Assembly: GCA_010015655.1 (NCBI GenBank)
Contig: ML976658.1
Location: 887,087-951,086 of the forward strand
From: Bimuria novae-zelandiae CBS 107.79
Lineage: Eukaryota > Ascomycota > Dothideomycetes > Pleosporales > Didymosphaeriaceae
Direction of reading: 5' to 3'
Length of the DNA: 64,000 nt
This document shows positions 1 to 12,489 of this stretch, in pieces. Positions within the stretch are counted from its first letter, which is position 1. Every line of letters begins with the position of its first letter. A program made the position numbers and the translations under genes. The notes beneath the pieces were generated by a model. The model worked only from the letters and a program-made list of their open reading frames with translations, did not search any database and was not told the origin of the DNA.

Positions 1-646
1 AGTAGACCAATTCGTCTTTAACCAATTCTTTTAGTCTATTATAGTAGGTAATTATAAGTGGGGCTTCCCCCTATCTATCGAGTTCTGCCACAATTTGTTT
101 AAACTCTAGTATATAGAGTACTGCCAATTTTTCCTAACGTAGGCGCTAGAGGCGTAGTTTGGCTTAATATCCTTTATTAATAGTGCTAAATATTCCTTTT
201 ACGGCCTTGCAAAAGGACTCCTAGTCCTTAAATATGTCTTTAGTAGCGTCTAAATTACAATCCTCTACTTTACTATTCTCGAGGAAGTCGTTAATTATTA
301 GTCTAGCTTACGTAGCTATCTTATTTTATATGTTTATATAGGTAACTAGAATCTTGTCTTATTCCGTGTTAAACTTTCCTAGGTTATAGCGGATAAATAG
401 TTCTATCTAGGTTAAGAACGTTCCTAGGTTGCCCTTTCTAGAGTAGGGTTCGGGCTTTAGAACCTTTAGTTAATATTTTATATTTTCCTATTAGCTTATC
501 TTCTCGTTTATCTAGTTAATAATTTCCTGTAACTAGGCTATTTAAGCTACTTATTTAATAACTATCTCTCTTAGGGTCTTTTCCTTAGGTGCCGGAGCTG
601 CGGTGGTCGAACTAGGTCTTACTATTATACTATAGGGTAGTTAAAG
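1..646 (-). mobile_element. LTR retrotransposon gag region, 5' part, runs off the left edge
   Basis: Read on the minus strand this stretch gives a broken frame resembling a retrotransposon capsid (gag) protein, with segments such as ESFCKAVKGIF and EKLAVLYT interrupted by stops where Trp or Gln would be expected. It lies directly inside the LTR at 647-1101, so it is the start of an element pointing left and leaving the window. The gag type suggests Ty3/gypsy, but no reverse transcriptase is in view, so the superfamily is an inference. The DNA is TA-rich and its stops fit C-to-T or G-to-A changes. Confidence 0.5.
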
Positions 647-1101
647 TGTTATAAGGCTCTCACACCTTATTCTAATCTAGATTAGGGTAATAAGGTATCG
701 TAGTGCTTTATAGATTATTTAGTAGTATAAGTTAATGCGACACTTAGCGCGAGGCTGGATAATCTAATCTTATAATAAAATAAGATAACTATTAGTCTAT
801 ATAGGAGAACGTACTCGCACAGAAGATATGTAAGTTAACTATAAGAAAGGAAATAATAATAGGAAAGTCGTTACACTATATACTAGCCTATCTCTTCTTC
901 GTAGTCCCGCCAAGGCCCTGTAGTCCCAGGGACTACGGTAGACCCATAGGACTTCCTTTTATGCGGGACTTCGTTACGTGACTGCTAACCTAAGCTGCCC
1001 CGCGCCTTTTTATGTCCCGTCGTTCCTGCCGTTCGTTAATAATTACTCCCTTAGCGTAATTACCTGGCTTCTTCCTTCTTTTAGTCCTTGTAGTCGTAAC
1101 A
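647..1101 (-). repeat. 5' LTR of the left-edge retrotransposon
   Basis: On the minus strand this 455-bp unit begins TGTTACGACTACAAGG and ends GAGCCTTATAACA, giving TG...CA ends. It is the same family as the 452-bp solo LTR at 26560-27011, including the shared core around CCAAGGCCCTGTAGTCCC. The copy is in reverse orientation relative to that one. Gag-like sequence follows it, which makes it a 5' LTR. Its outer edge cuts into a pogo terminal repeat, so it inserted after that pogo element. Confidence 0.7.
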
Positions 1102-2908
1102 GCGCACACCAGTAACCTACGCACCCCATCAAAACTAACATAGCTTTTTACACGATAGCTTAATAACGTAATAGTTAAATTTTCTATAAATAAATTTATA
1201 TAATAGCTATAATCTCTGTCTACACTAAGTCCTTGTGTGGTCTTGCTCATGGTAGTTACTATATATAGGTAGTGCTCGTGATCGTCCTGCACGGTCCTCC
1301 TGCTCTACCTACTAGAGCACCCTTTTAGCCTCTATAGCCAGCCTTTAACCTTCCTTAGCCTGTAGAGCGCCTCTAGAGGTAATATACTATCTACGCCTAT
1401 CCTGCCTTTATCTATAGTAATAGTTAGCTACTCGTAGCCTTTTATTCTCCTTTACTAAGATCGTTACTAAGTTTATTATAAGCTAATAGCCTTTAACAAG
1501 CTACGCGATAGCTTAGTTTATAAGGCTCTAAAACTATTACTATAGATAAGCACGTATAAGCCTAGCCTGCTACTTAACCTGAGTAGTAGTGTAAGGCGTC
1601 CCAGCTGTCCATGCTGTCTCAGCGACTGTCTGTGGTGGTGACGGTGTCCTGACTACAGTCAGGCATGAGAGGACCCGATCTGGACAGGGAGGCACCAGCC
1701 CTATCGCTCGAAAGCCAGCCTTAATGTTCTGCTCTGTGAAGACAGCCCTACGTATACGTGGGTAGATTGACAGGAACTCTTCCTTGTCTACATAATAGAC
1801 ACCTTGTCTGGCCAGCTCAGTTACCTTATGTCCGTACGCTGTCTTAACAGGTGAGAAACAGCTAACATCTAGAGGTTATAAGAGGTGGCTCGTGTGGGCA
1901 GGCATACAGAGACTGACGATCCTGTGTGTCTTGCAGTACTGATCGAACTTAGGGGTAGCGTGGCTGCTATAACCGTCTACGATAAGCAGCCGCCAGGTGC
2001 CTACTATACGAGACTTTGTATGCCAATTGAAGTGCTCTAGCCAGGCGAGCCCTAGGTTATCTGTCGTCCAGCCATTATCGCTGACAGCCAGTACCCAGCC
2101 AGCAGGTAGGTTAGTATACCAGCTAGCCTGGTGGAGCTTGCCAGGTAGGATACTAAAGGGTGGTATAGACTACCTAGCTACGCAGACGGCTTTAATCGTC
2201 GTGACGTAGTCTCGATTGCCAGGCTCTAGATGCACAGCCCTCCCTATAGTATCTGAGCTAGTCACTACTCTAGACGTAGAGGCGACCCCTATCATGAAGC
2301 CTTTCTCATTAAAATTGTAGATATCTGTATTAAGTATGCCGTATGTCTGTCGCGTCTCCTCCACAAGCTTGTACCAGGCAGAGATCTTAACAGGATCCTC
2401 GCAAAGCGCGCGCTGGCTATAGAAGCTTCTAGACCACTTAGTCTATAGGTCTAGCTAAGCCTTAATGAAGCGCGATACCCAGTTCTTGCCTACAGGCTGT
2501 GGGGCAGGGATCTGGCCGCGCGCAGCAAGTAGATAGTCGGCCATCCTACGTACGTCGATAATGTAAGGTGGAAATCCACGTCGGTTGAGGTCTAGGATCC
2601 ACTCTACTAGGGCCTGCTCCTCTATAGGGTGTAGCTTTCGATTTGGTGGTCTCGTCTCGTGTTTTAGCATGACGTTGTGTAGGCGCGTCTGTAGCGTCGA
2701 TCGTGGGACGTTAAAAGACGTAGCAAGGCGGCGGAGAGATAGATAAGGATTAGATCTATACGAGGCAATAGCTAGATTAATCCTGCCTTCTTTTAAAGAC
2801 TGTAAAGGACGTGGTTGCGGCATTATCGCGATAGAAAGTTAATGTGATGGACGCGTCTTGGTGGGGTGGCCAGCTTGGTGGGGTGGCCAGCTTGCTAGTG
2901 GAACACGT
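1102..2908 (-). mobile_element. pogo/Fot-type DNA transposon, left end truncated
   Basis: A Tc1/mariner-pogo element transcribed leftwards. The right end has a terminal repeat in which a motif like TGGTGGGGTGGCCAGCTT is present twice, ending GGAACACGT next to TA, the usual pogo target. The left end is replaced by the LTR at 647-1101. The transposase is only partly readable: an N-terminal DNA-binding part at 2455-2823 and DDE-domain pieces further left (frame 2170-2364 reads IYNFNEKGF where the catalytic-Asp motif YNFDE is expected). It is less mutated than the array elements to its right and its right terminal repeat differs, so it belongs to a related but distinct family. Confidence 0.7.
2455..2823 (-). 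pseudogene. Pogo/Fot transposase, N-terminal DNA-binding part
   Basis: An ATG-started frame of 122 codons. Residues about 10-50 form a Psq-type helix-turn-helix (LRRLATSFNVPRSTLQTRL), followed by the start of a CENP-B/Tc5-type second DNA-binding domain (EEQALVEWILDLNRRGFPP, then VGKNWVSRFIK). Complete Fot transposases are about 500-550 residues with a C-terminal DDE domain. Here a TAG ends the frame where the family continues, and the downstream DDE part lies in other frames. It therefore should not give an active enzyme. Confidence 0.7.
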
Positions 2909-2948
2909 TATGTCAGGGGAATTAATGCGGGCACCACCACTTTTACTA

Positions 2949-4781
2949 ACGTAATCCACCAGTGAGCTGCGTACACCAGTGAGCTGCGCACCCCACCAAA
3001 ACGCGTTACAACGCGTCTACCTTTTTAACTATAGCTTAATAACAATAAGCTTAATTACTATTAAAAAAAGGCAGACTTAGTCTTGCCCTTATCTTAATTA
3101 AGTTTTATCCTTATTAGTTAATTCGCGCTATAGTAATAGCCTATAATATTTTTAAATTAACCCTCTAGTCGCGCCTCCGTGGTGTCTAAGCTAGAATTAA
3201 GACAACGTTTAATAAGCGCAAGCTATTACTTCTTAAAGAGTAGTCTTTTATTTACTAAATTCTAGACCTTAATAGACGAGGCTTTCCACCCTATATTATT
3301 AATATGCGCCGAATAGCAGACGTCTTACTTTAAGCTTAAGGCTAGATCCTGCCTCCATAGCCTATTAGCAAGAACTAGGTGTTACGCTTTATTAATAGCT
3401 AGGTAAAGCTTATAACTAAGTAGGATAAGAAGCTACATGCTTAGCGTATTTTTTATTAAGATCTAGTTAAGTTTAGAGCCTAGTTTAAGCTTATTAAGGA
3501 CACGCGTTAAAAGTACGGCATAATAGATAAGGATATATATAATTTTAATAAGATAGGATTTATAATAGGGGTCGCTAGCACGTCTAAGGTTGTTACAAGC
3601 TCTAATAGAGTTAGGCGAGTAATTACTATACAGCCTGGTAATTGCGACTAGGTTATAGTAATTAAATATATTAGCGCGTTAGGCTAGGCGCTCTCGCTAT
3701 TTATTATACTATCTAAAAAGCTACACTAAGCTAGCTAGTATTAGCTTATCCTAGGCGATTAGAGGCTTGCAGTAAGTAATAATAGCTAGATAACTAATAA
3801 GCTTAGCCTAGAATAGCTTAAGTACTTTAACTATTAGACCGTGTTGCGCTTAGCTAGAGCCTATCGCCTACTTATTCTAGATAGCTATAGTAGCTATGCG
3901 ACGCTTGAGTTTAATTAGTTCTATATAGAGAATAAGATTATTAGTCTTTATATGCTAGCTTATAGCTTACATCTACTATAGCTGCTAGATATTACTTACT
4001 ACGCGCCGCTTAAAGCTACGTATAGACGTAAGGTGTCTAAGCTCGCGCGTAATTATATCTTTTACGTTAATAAGTAGGAATTTCTTAATATCTATACGCG
4101 TATTAGGGCTTTAGTCTTCTTAGAATAGTTAATTAAGAGTAGCTTTTAAGTAGTAGGCCTTATCCTACACTATCCTAAGCGCGTCCTATTATTACTTACT
4201 ATAGTCTAAACGCTGTCTCCCTTAAGGTAAGAAGCTAATAATAAGAGGCGCTAGACTACTAAGACGCCTTATATAGTTACTTAACTATAATAGCAAGCCT
4301 AGCTACTACGTAGCTTCCTTAGTTATTAATCGCAAAGCCCTACACGTTAGGCTCTAGGTTAGCTTATAAAAGGATATTAGATGGTAATGCACTCTACGAC
4401 AATCCTTACTAAGGAGAATACTAAGCTACGTTAGGCTAATTATTGCCAAGAGAAAAAGAGGTAATAGCGATAGTAGTATATTACTATAGGAGGGACTCTT
4501 ACAGGCTAGGAAGATTAAAGGCTAGCTATAGAGGTAGAAATAAGGGCGTAGGTAGATGTCTAGAGCCAGGCATCTTAGAGCTATTAGCGAGCACCACTAA
4601 CGTGCTTAAAGTGCCATGTGTAAGGCTATAATAGGACTTAATATAGAAGTAATTAGGAATATTTTGTACATATATTTATACAGGTTTAATTTAGTTATTA
4701 TTTAGCTATTTGTTAAAAAGGCGCACGCGTTTAGTGGGATGCGTAGCTTACTAGTATACGTAGCTTACTAGTGGATTACGT
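2949..4781 (+). mobile_element. Pogo/Fot array copy A, heavily RIP-mutated
   Basis: An 1833-bp element bounded by TA on both sides, with inverted ends beginning ACGTAATCCACCAGTGAGC and carrying two near-repeats of GTGAGCTGCG. The plus strand carries a degenerate pogo transposase with stops in every frame. Weak landmarks remain, for example a DDE-domain stretch near 3520-3560 and a C-terminal region near 3950-4400. Composition is strongly TA-rich. First of five equal-length copies; the next copy follows after a 32-bp spacer. Confidence 0.75.
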
Positions 4782-4783
4782 TA

Positions 4784-4815
4784 ACAGGAATTAATGCGGG
4801 CACTACTGCTTTTAC
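4784..4815 (+). repeat. 32-bp spacer between array copies A and B
   Basis: Single-copy-looking sequence between two TA dinucleotides, starting ACAGGAATTAATGCGGGCAC and ending GCTTTTAC. The same 32-bp sequence, apart from transitions, recurs between B and C and, inverted, between D and E. Identical spacers imply that copies were multiplied with their flank rather than by separate transposition. Confidence 0.75.
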
Positions 4816-4817
4816 TA

Positions 4818-6650
4818 ACATAATCCACTAGTAAGCTACGTATACTAGTAAGCTGCGTATCCCACCAAAACGCGTTATAATGCGTTTACCTTTTCAACCA
4901 TAGCTTAATAACAACGAGCTTAATTACTATTAAAAGAAGGCAGACTTAGTCTTACCCTTATTTTAATTAAGTCTTATCTTTATTAGTTAATTCGCGCTAT
5001 AGTAGTAGCCTATAATATTTTTAAATTAACCCTCTAGTCGCGCCTCCGTGGTGTCTAAGCTAGAATTAAGACAACGTCTAACAAGCGTAAGCTATTACCT
5101 CTTAAAGAGTAGTCTTTTATTCGCTAGATCCTAGACCTTAATAGATAAGGCTTTCCACCCTATATTATTAATATGCGCTAAATAGCAAACGTCTTACTTT
5201 AAGCTCGAGGCTAGATCCTGCCTCTATAGCCTATTAGCAAGAACTAGGTGTCACGCTTTATTAATAGCTAGGTAAAGCTTATAACTAAGTAGAATAAAAA
5301 GCTACATGCTTAGCGTGTTCTCTATTAAAATCTAGTTAAGTTTAAAGCCTAATTTAAGCTTATTAAGGACACGCGTCAGAAGTACGGCATAATAAATAAG
5401 GATATATATAATTTTAATAAGACAGGATTTATAATGGGGGTCGCTAGCACGTCTAAGGTTGTTACAAGCTCTAATAGAGTTAGGCGAGTAATTACTGTAT
5501 AGCCTAGCAATCGCGACTAAGTTATAGTAATTAAATATATTAGCGCGTCAGGCTGGGCGCTCTCGCCATTTATTATACTATCTAAAAAGCTACACTAAGC
5601 TAGCTAGTATTGGCTTATCCTAGGCGATTAGAGGCTTGCAGTAAGTAATAATAGCTAGATAACTAATAAGCTTAGCCTAGAATAGCTTAAGCACTTTAAC
5701 TATTAGACTACGTTACGCTTAGCTAGAGCCTATCGCTTGCTTATTTTAGATAGCTATAGCAGCCATGCGACGCCTAAGTTTAATTAGTTCTATATAGAGA
5801 ATAAGATTATTAGTCTCTATATGCTAGCTCATAGCTTATATTTACTATAGCCGCTAGATATTACTTACTACGCGCTGCTTAAAGCTACGTATAAACGTAA
5901 GGTGTCTAAGCTCGCGCGTAATTATATCTTTTACATTAATAAGTAAGAATTTCTTAATATCTACACGCGTATTAAGGCTTTAGTCTTCTTAGAGTAGTTA
6001 ATTAAGAGTGGCTTTTAAGTAGTAGACCTTATCCTATACTATTCTAAGCGCGTCTTATTATCGCTTACTATAGTCTAAACACTGTCTCCCCTAAGGTAAG
6101 AAGCTAATAGTAAGAGGCGCTAGACTACTAAGACGCCTTATATAGTTACTTAGCTATAGTAGCAAGCCTAGCTACTACGTAGCTTCCTTAGTTATTAATT
6201 ACAAAGCCCTACACGTCAGGCTCTAGGTTAGCTTATAAAAGGATATTAGATAGCGATGCACTCTACGATAATCCTTACTAAGGAGAATACTAAGCTACGT
6301 TAGGCTAATTATCGCTAAGAGAAAAAGAGGCAATAGCAACGATAGTATATTACTATAGGAGGGACTCTTATAGGCTAGGAAAGTTAAAGGCTAGCTATAG
6401 AGGCAGAAATAAGGGCGCAGGTAGATGTCTAGAGCCAGGCATCTTAGAGCTATTAGCGAGCACTACTAACGTGCTTAAAGTGCTATGTGCAAGGCCACAA
6501 TAGGACTTAATATAGAAGTAATTAGGAATATTTTGTATATATATTTATATAGGTTTAATTTAGTTATTATTTAGCTATCTATTAAAAAGGCATACGCGTT
6601 TAGTGGGGTGCGTAGCTCACTAGTGTACGCAGCTCACTAGTGGATTACAT
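4818..6650 (+). mobile_element. Pogo/Fot array copy B
   Basis: An 1833-bp copy in the same orientation as A, starting exactly 1869 bp after it. Terminal repeats are present but altered by transitions (ACATAATCCACTAG at the left, GGATTACAT at the right). Transposase coding is destroyed by stops, with differences from A that look like C/T and G/A exchanges and no visible length change. Confidence 0.75.
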
Positions 6651-6652
6651 TA

Positions 6653-6684
6653 ACAGGAATTAATGCGGGCACCACCGCTTTTAC
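6653..6684 (+). repeat. 32-bp spacer between array copies B and C
   Basis: Same 32-bp sequence as between A and B, with CACCACCGC where the first has CACTACTGC. Flanked by TA on each side. Confidence 0.75.
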
Positions 6685-6686
6685 TA

Positions 6687-8519
6687 ACGTAATCTACTAA
6701 TAAGCTACGTACACTAGTAAGCTGCGCACTCTACTAAAACGCGTTATAACGCGTCTACCTTTTTAACTATAGCTTAATAACGATAAGCTTAATTACTATT
6801 AAAAGAAGATAGACTTAGTCTTGCTCTTATCTTAATTAAGTCTTATCCTTATTAGTTAATTCGCGCTATAGCAGTAGCCTATAATATCTTTAAATTAATC
6901 CTCTAATCGCGCCTCCGTGGTGTCTAAGCTAGAATTAAGATAACGTCTAATAAGCGTAAGCTATTACCTTTTAAAGAGTAGTCTCTTGTTTGCTAGATCC
7001 TAGACCTTAATAGACAAGGCTTTCTACCCTATATTATTAATATGCGCCGAATAGCAGACGTCCTACTTTAAGCTTAAGGCTAGATCCCGCCTCCACAGCC
7101 TATTAGCAAGAACTAGGTGTTACGCTTTATTAATAGCTAGGTAGAGCTTATAACTAAGTAAGATAAGAAGCTACATGCTTAGTATGTTCTTTATTAGGAT
7201 CTAGTTAAGTTTAGAGCCTAGTTTAAGCTTATTAAGGACACGCGTTAGAAGTACAGCATAATAGATAAGGACATATATAATTTTAATAAGACAGGATTTA
7301 TGATGGGGGTCGCTAGCACGTCTAAGGTTATTACAAGCTCTAATAGAGTTAGGCAAGTAATTGCTATATAGCCTAGTAATTACGACTAGGTTATAGTAAT
7401 TAAATATGTTAGCGCGTTAGGCTGGGCGCTCTCGCCATTTATTATACTATCTAGAAAGCTACACTAAGCTAGCTAGTATTAGCTTATCCTAGGCGATTAG
7501 AGGCTTGCAGTAAGCGATAATAGCTAGATAATTAATAAGCTTAGCCTAGAATAGCTTAAGCACTTTAACTATTAGACCGCGTTACGCTTAGCTAGAGCCT
7601 ATTACCTGCTTATTCTAGATAGCTATAGTAGCTATGCGACGCCTGAGTTTAATTAGTTCTATATAGAGAATAAGATTATTAGTCTTTGTATGCTAGCTTA
7701 TAGCTTATATTTACTATAGCTACTAGATATTACTTGCTACGCGCTGCTTAAAGCTATATATAAATGCAAGGTGTTTAAGCTCGCGCGTAATTATATATTT
7801 TACGTTAATAAGTAGGAATTTCTTAATATCTACACGCGTATTAGGGCTTTAGTCTTCTTAAAATAGTTAATTAAGAGTAGCTTTTAAGTAGTAGATTTTG
7901 TCCTACACTATCCTAAGCGCGTCCTATTATTGCTTACTATAGTTTAAACGCCGTCTTCCTTAAAGTAAGAAGCTAATAGTAAGAGGTGCTAGACTACTAA
8001 GACGCCTTATATAGTTACTTAGCTATAGTAGTAAGCCTAGCTACTACGTAGCTTTTTTAGTCGTTAATCGCAGAGCCCTACACGTTAGGCTCTAGGTTAG
8101 CTTATAAAAGGATATTAGATAGCGATGCACTCTGCGATAATCCTTACTAAGGAGAATACTAAGCTACGTTAGGCTAATTATCGCTAAGAGAAAAAGAGGC
8201 AACAGCGATAGCAGTATATTACTATAGGAGGGACTCTTACAGGCTAGGAAAGTTAAAGGCTAGCTATAGAGGTAGAAATAAGGGCGCAGGTAGATATCTA
8301 GAGCTAGACATCTTAGAGCTATTAACAAGCACTACTAACGTGCTCAAAGTGCTATATATAAGGCTATAATAAGACTTAGTGTATAAGTAATTAGGAATAT
8401 TTTGTACATATATTTATATAGGTTTAATTTAGTTATTATTTAGCTATTTGTTAAAAAGGCGCACGCGTTTGGTGGGGTGCGCAGCTTATTAGTGTACGCA
8501 GCTCACTGGTGGATTACGT
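6687..8519 (+). mobile_element. Pogo/Fot array copy C
   Basis: Third 1833-bp forward copy, again 1869 bp after the previous one. The right end (GCTCACTGGTGGATTACGT then TA) directly abuts the Mutator-like element at 8522 instead of a spacer. Coding capacity is destroyed as in A and B. Confidence 0.75.
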
Positions 8520-8521
8520 TA

Positions 8522-10618
8522 GCGGCACCACCTGACTAAGCACAATCATAACTAAGCCACCAACACCGCTTTGGCTCCCTAGTAACGAATGTTAATTGTG
8601 TTACTATAGCTTCCCTCTGCTAAAAACTACCATGGAACCTCCTCCTAAGTTAACTTATCCTAATTAAGAGGACCTTCTTTCTTCGGTGCGACAATTTGCT
8701 CTTAAATATGGCTATATTATTACGATTTGGCGCTCGACCGCAAACAAGAATATGCTATTAGGATGCAACCTTAGTGGGAAATACTAAGATTAAATTAACG
8801 CACCTAATAGATCTAAGCGCTAAAAGATATCTACACGACAAATTAGCTGCCCTTTTTAGCTTTATAGGGCGTGTCGCAGTGATAGAACCTAGGAGCTTAA
8901 GGTGAGGAACCCGCAGCATACACACGAGACTAACGATCTAATAGCACATCCGTAAGCCCGCAAGTTCCTGCCTAAGCAAAAGGCAGAGATTACTTAATTG
9001 TCTAGCCTTAATATTAAACTGCAGACGATTAAAGCTATTCTACGAGATAAGCACCCTACAGCACTCTTTACTCGCCGCGATATATATAATATACGCATGG
9101 CTACGCGCATTAAACAACTAAAAGGAAGGACACTAGCGGAACGCCTTATAGAACGACTCTAGGCAGAAGGGAACTAGGAACACAGACTATAATATAATAG
9201 TAGTAGACATATAACATTTCTTATGTTCGCGTATAAGAGGTCGATTAAATATGCTAATAAATATAACAGGGTTTTCCTTCTTAACTACACCTACAAGACC
9301 AACCAATACCAAATGCCTTTGCTCCACATTGTCGGTGTAGCTCCCACAAATAGCAGTTTTTCGATTGCATTTTGCTTTATGCAGAATAAAGAGGCAGAAA
9401 CCTATTAGTAGGCTCTACGCTCTTTCCTTTCGTTTCTCAGGTTGCCAATCGAGCCTCCTATACTATGTACCGACCGAGATCTCGCACTTCTTTCCGCCAT
9501 GCAAGATAAAGTCCTTTACTTTCCACATCTCCTTTATATATAGCACATTCATAAAAATGTGCAAGCGAATTGTAAAAAGGAATTCGCTATAAACGAGGAG
9601 TATAAAGACTTCTTTAGCTGCTAGATCAAGATTACTTCTGCGTATATAGAAGAGCTCTATAAGCAAGCGAAAAATCAAATAGCAACATTCCTTACGACTA
9701 AGCCACATGTGTTCCGCTACTTAGATAAGACATGGCTTATCCATCGGGAGAAATTTATAGTGGCATGGTCCAGACAATGGTTGCATCTAGGGAATGCTGC
9801 CACCTCACAAGTGGAGGGAGCGCATGCTGCTATCAAGCACTGGGTTACCAATTCCATAGCTGATATATTATTAGTATTTGAGCTTGTGGAGAAGAGCATT
9901 AAATCGTAGCTTAACGCTCTTGATGCGGCACTTGCTAAAGACCGCGTTTTTATTCCTGTATTCCCTAGTAAGGCGCTTTTTGCTAACATTATTCGTAGGG
10001 TCTTAAGACACGCTATTGTTCTGCTAGTTAAGCAGCATGACAAGGTCAAGCGGGCTACTAAAAAGGCTCTATTAAAACCGTGTACGAATGTTTTTAGTAT
10101 AATAATAGGACTACCATGCTCACATCGAATATCCGATATACTAGAGTCAAAGTCAGCTATAGGAATTAAGGAGATATATCCTTTCTGGCGAATTGATGAG
10201 TCTCCCACCCCATACAGGTACTAAGGCGCTCTGAATGTCCTGTTATAACTGTCCTAACATTCTCTGTTTCTTAGATTAATACTGGAACCTTGCCTACCAA
10301 CGCCACAGAAGCAGCGCTGTTCGCCTTTCCTAGCCTCCAAAGACAAAGCCAAGAAGAGGGCACCGTCGCTATTTAAGATTAAGGAAGCTAAGGTATTAAA
10401 TAGGCCGTAATAGGGGAGCGAGAAGCCGCGAGGACACAAGAAGCCTCTAACCTGTTCTAGTTACTATATAGAAGGCCACACAAGAACTTAATGTTGGAAG
10501 AGAGGTCTATAGGCGTTACGCGATTGTTGTCTTTCGAATACTATATTTGTTCGCATTGCAATGTGCTGAAGCGGCGTTAGTGGCTTAGTCATGATTGTGC
10601 TTAGTCAGGTGGTGCCGC
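8522..10618 (+). mobile_element. Mutator-like element (MULE), about 2.1 kb
   Basis: Bounded by long terminal inverted repeats of about 49 bp: the left end starts GCGGCACCACCTGACTAAGC and the right end is its near-perfect reverse complement ending TGGTGCCGC. Inside is a degenerate MULE transposase on the plus strand. The element sits at the axis between forward copy C and reverse copy D, with TA on both sides. The usual 8-11 bp direct target duplication of MULEs is not seen; the flanks are instead mirror images because C and D are inverted copies. Confidence 0.75.
8632..10223 (+). pseudogene. MULE transposase, degenerate
   Basis: Pieces appear in family order. First comes a FAR1-like DNA-binding start (VRQFALKYGYIITIWRS, near 8690). 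Next is a zone containing RRDIYNI and LKGRTLAERL near 9080-9150. The catalytic domain follows, with YTYKTNQYQMPLLHIVGV near 9285-9340, then TSQVEGAHAAIKHW near 9800. A SWIM-type zinc-binding stretch (GLPCSHRI) ends it near 10115. The first catalytic Asp expected before TYKTN reads Asn (AAC at 9283-9285), explicable by one G-to-A change. Several in-frame stops and frame breaks are also present, so it is inactive. Confidence 0.7.
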
Positions 10619-10620
10619 TA

Positions 10621-12453
10621 ACGTAATCCACCAGTGAGCTGCGTACACTAGTGAGCTGCGCACCCCACCAAACGCGTGCGCCTTTTTAATAGATAGCTAA
10701 ATAATAACTAAATTAAACCTATATAAATATATATACAAAATATTCTTAATTACTTATACACTAAGTCCTATTATAGCCTTGTATATAGCACTTTAAGCAC
10801 GTTAGCAGTGCTCGCTAATAGCTCTAAGATGCCTAACTCTAGACATCTACCTGCGCCCTTATTTCTGCCTCTATAGCTAGCCTTTAACCTTCCTAGCCTG
10901 TAAAAGTCCCTCCTATAGCAAAATACTACTATCGCTATTGCCTCTTTTTCTCTTAGCGATAATTAGCCTAACGTAGCTTAGTATTCTCCTTAGTAAGAAT
11001 TGTCGCAGAGTGCATCGCTATCTAACATCCTTTTATAAGCTAACCTAGAGCCTAACGTGTAGGGCTCTATAATTAACGACTAAGGAAGCTACGTAGTAGC
11101 TAGGCTTGCTATTATAGCTAAGTAACTATATAAGGTGTCTTAGTAGTCTAGCGCCTCTTACTATTAGCTTCTTGCTTTAGGGGAGACGGCGTTTAGACTA
11201 TAGTAAGCAACGATAAGACGCGCTTAGGATAGTGTAGGATAAGGCCTACTACTTAAAAGCTACTCTTAATTAACTATTTTAAGAAGACTAAAGCCTTAAT
11301 ACGCGTGTAGATATTAAGAAATTCTTACTTATTAATATAAAAGATATAATTACGCGCGAGCTTAGACACCTCGTGTCTATACGTAGCTTTAAGCGGCGCG
11401 TAGCAAGTAATATTTAGTAGCTATAGTAGATATAAGCTATAAGCTAGTATATAGAGACTAATAATCTTATTCTCTATATAGAACTAATTAAACTTAGGCG
11501 TTGCATGGCTACTATAGCTGTCTAGAATAAGTAGGCGATAGGCTCTAGCTAAGCGTAACGCGGTCTAATAGTTAAAGTGCTTAAGCTATTTTAGGCTAAG
11601 CTTATTAGTTATCTAGCTATTATTGCTTACTATAAGCCTCTAATCGCCTGGGATAAGCTGATACTAGCTAGCTTAGTGTAGCTTTTTAGACAGTATAATA
11701 AATAGCAAGAGCGCCTAGCCTAACGCGCTAATATATTTAATTACTATAACCTAGTCGCGATTACTAGGCTGTATAGCAATTGCTCGCCTAACTTTGTTAA
11801 AGCTTATAATAACCTTAGACGTGCTAGCGACCCCTATTATAAATCCTGTCTTATTAAAATTATATATATCCTTATTTATTATGCCGTACTTCTGACGCGT
11901 GTCCTTAATAAGCTCGAACTAGGCTCTAAACTTAACTAGATCTTAATAAAGAATACGCTAAGTATGTAGCTTCTTATTTTACTTAGTTATAAGCTTTGCC
12001 TAGCTATTAATAAAGCGTAACACCTAGTTCTTGCTAATAGGCTATAGAGGCAGGATCTGGCCTTAAGTTTAAAATAAGACGTTTGCCATTTAGCGCATAT
12101 TAATAATATAGGGTGGAAAGCCTTATCTATTAAGGTCTAGGATCTAGCGAATAAAAGACTACTCTTTAAGAGGTAATAGCTTACGCTTGTTAGACGTTAT
12201 CTTAATTCTAGCTTAAATACTATGGAGGTGCGACTAAAGGGTTAATTTAAGAATATTATAAGCTACTGCTATAGCGCGAATTAACTAATAAAGATAAGAC
12301 TTAATTAAAATAAGGGTAAGACTAAGTCTGCCTTCTTTTAATAATAATTAAGCTTATTATTATTAAGCTATAGTTAAAAAGGTGGACGCGTCGTAACGCG
12401 TTTTGGTAGGGTGTATAGCTTACTAGTGTACGTAGCTTACTAGTAAATTACAT
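10621..12453 (-). mobile_element. Pogo/Fot array copy D, inverted
   Basis: An 1833-bp copy in reverse orientation. Its left end is the mirror image of copy C's right end across the MULE. Transposase landmarks on the minus strand are scrambled by stops as in A-C. Together with E it forms the second arm of a large imperfect inverted repeat. Confidence 0.75.
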
Positions 12454-12455
12454 TA

Positions 12456-12487
12456 GTAAAAGCGGTAGTGCCCGCATTAATTCCTAT
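12456..12487 (-). repeat. 32-bp spacer between array copies D and E, inverted
   Basis: Reverse complement of the A/B and B/C spacers, apart from transitions. It shows that the D-E unit is an inverted copy of the same tandem unit. Confidence 0.75.
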
Positions 12488-12489
12488 TA

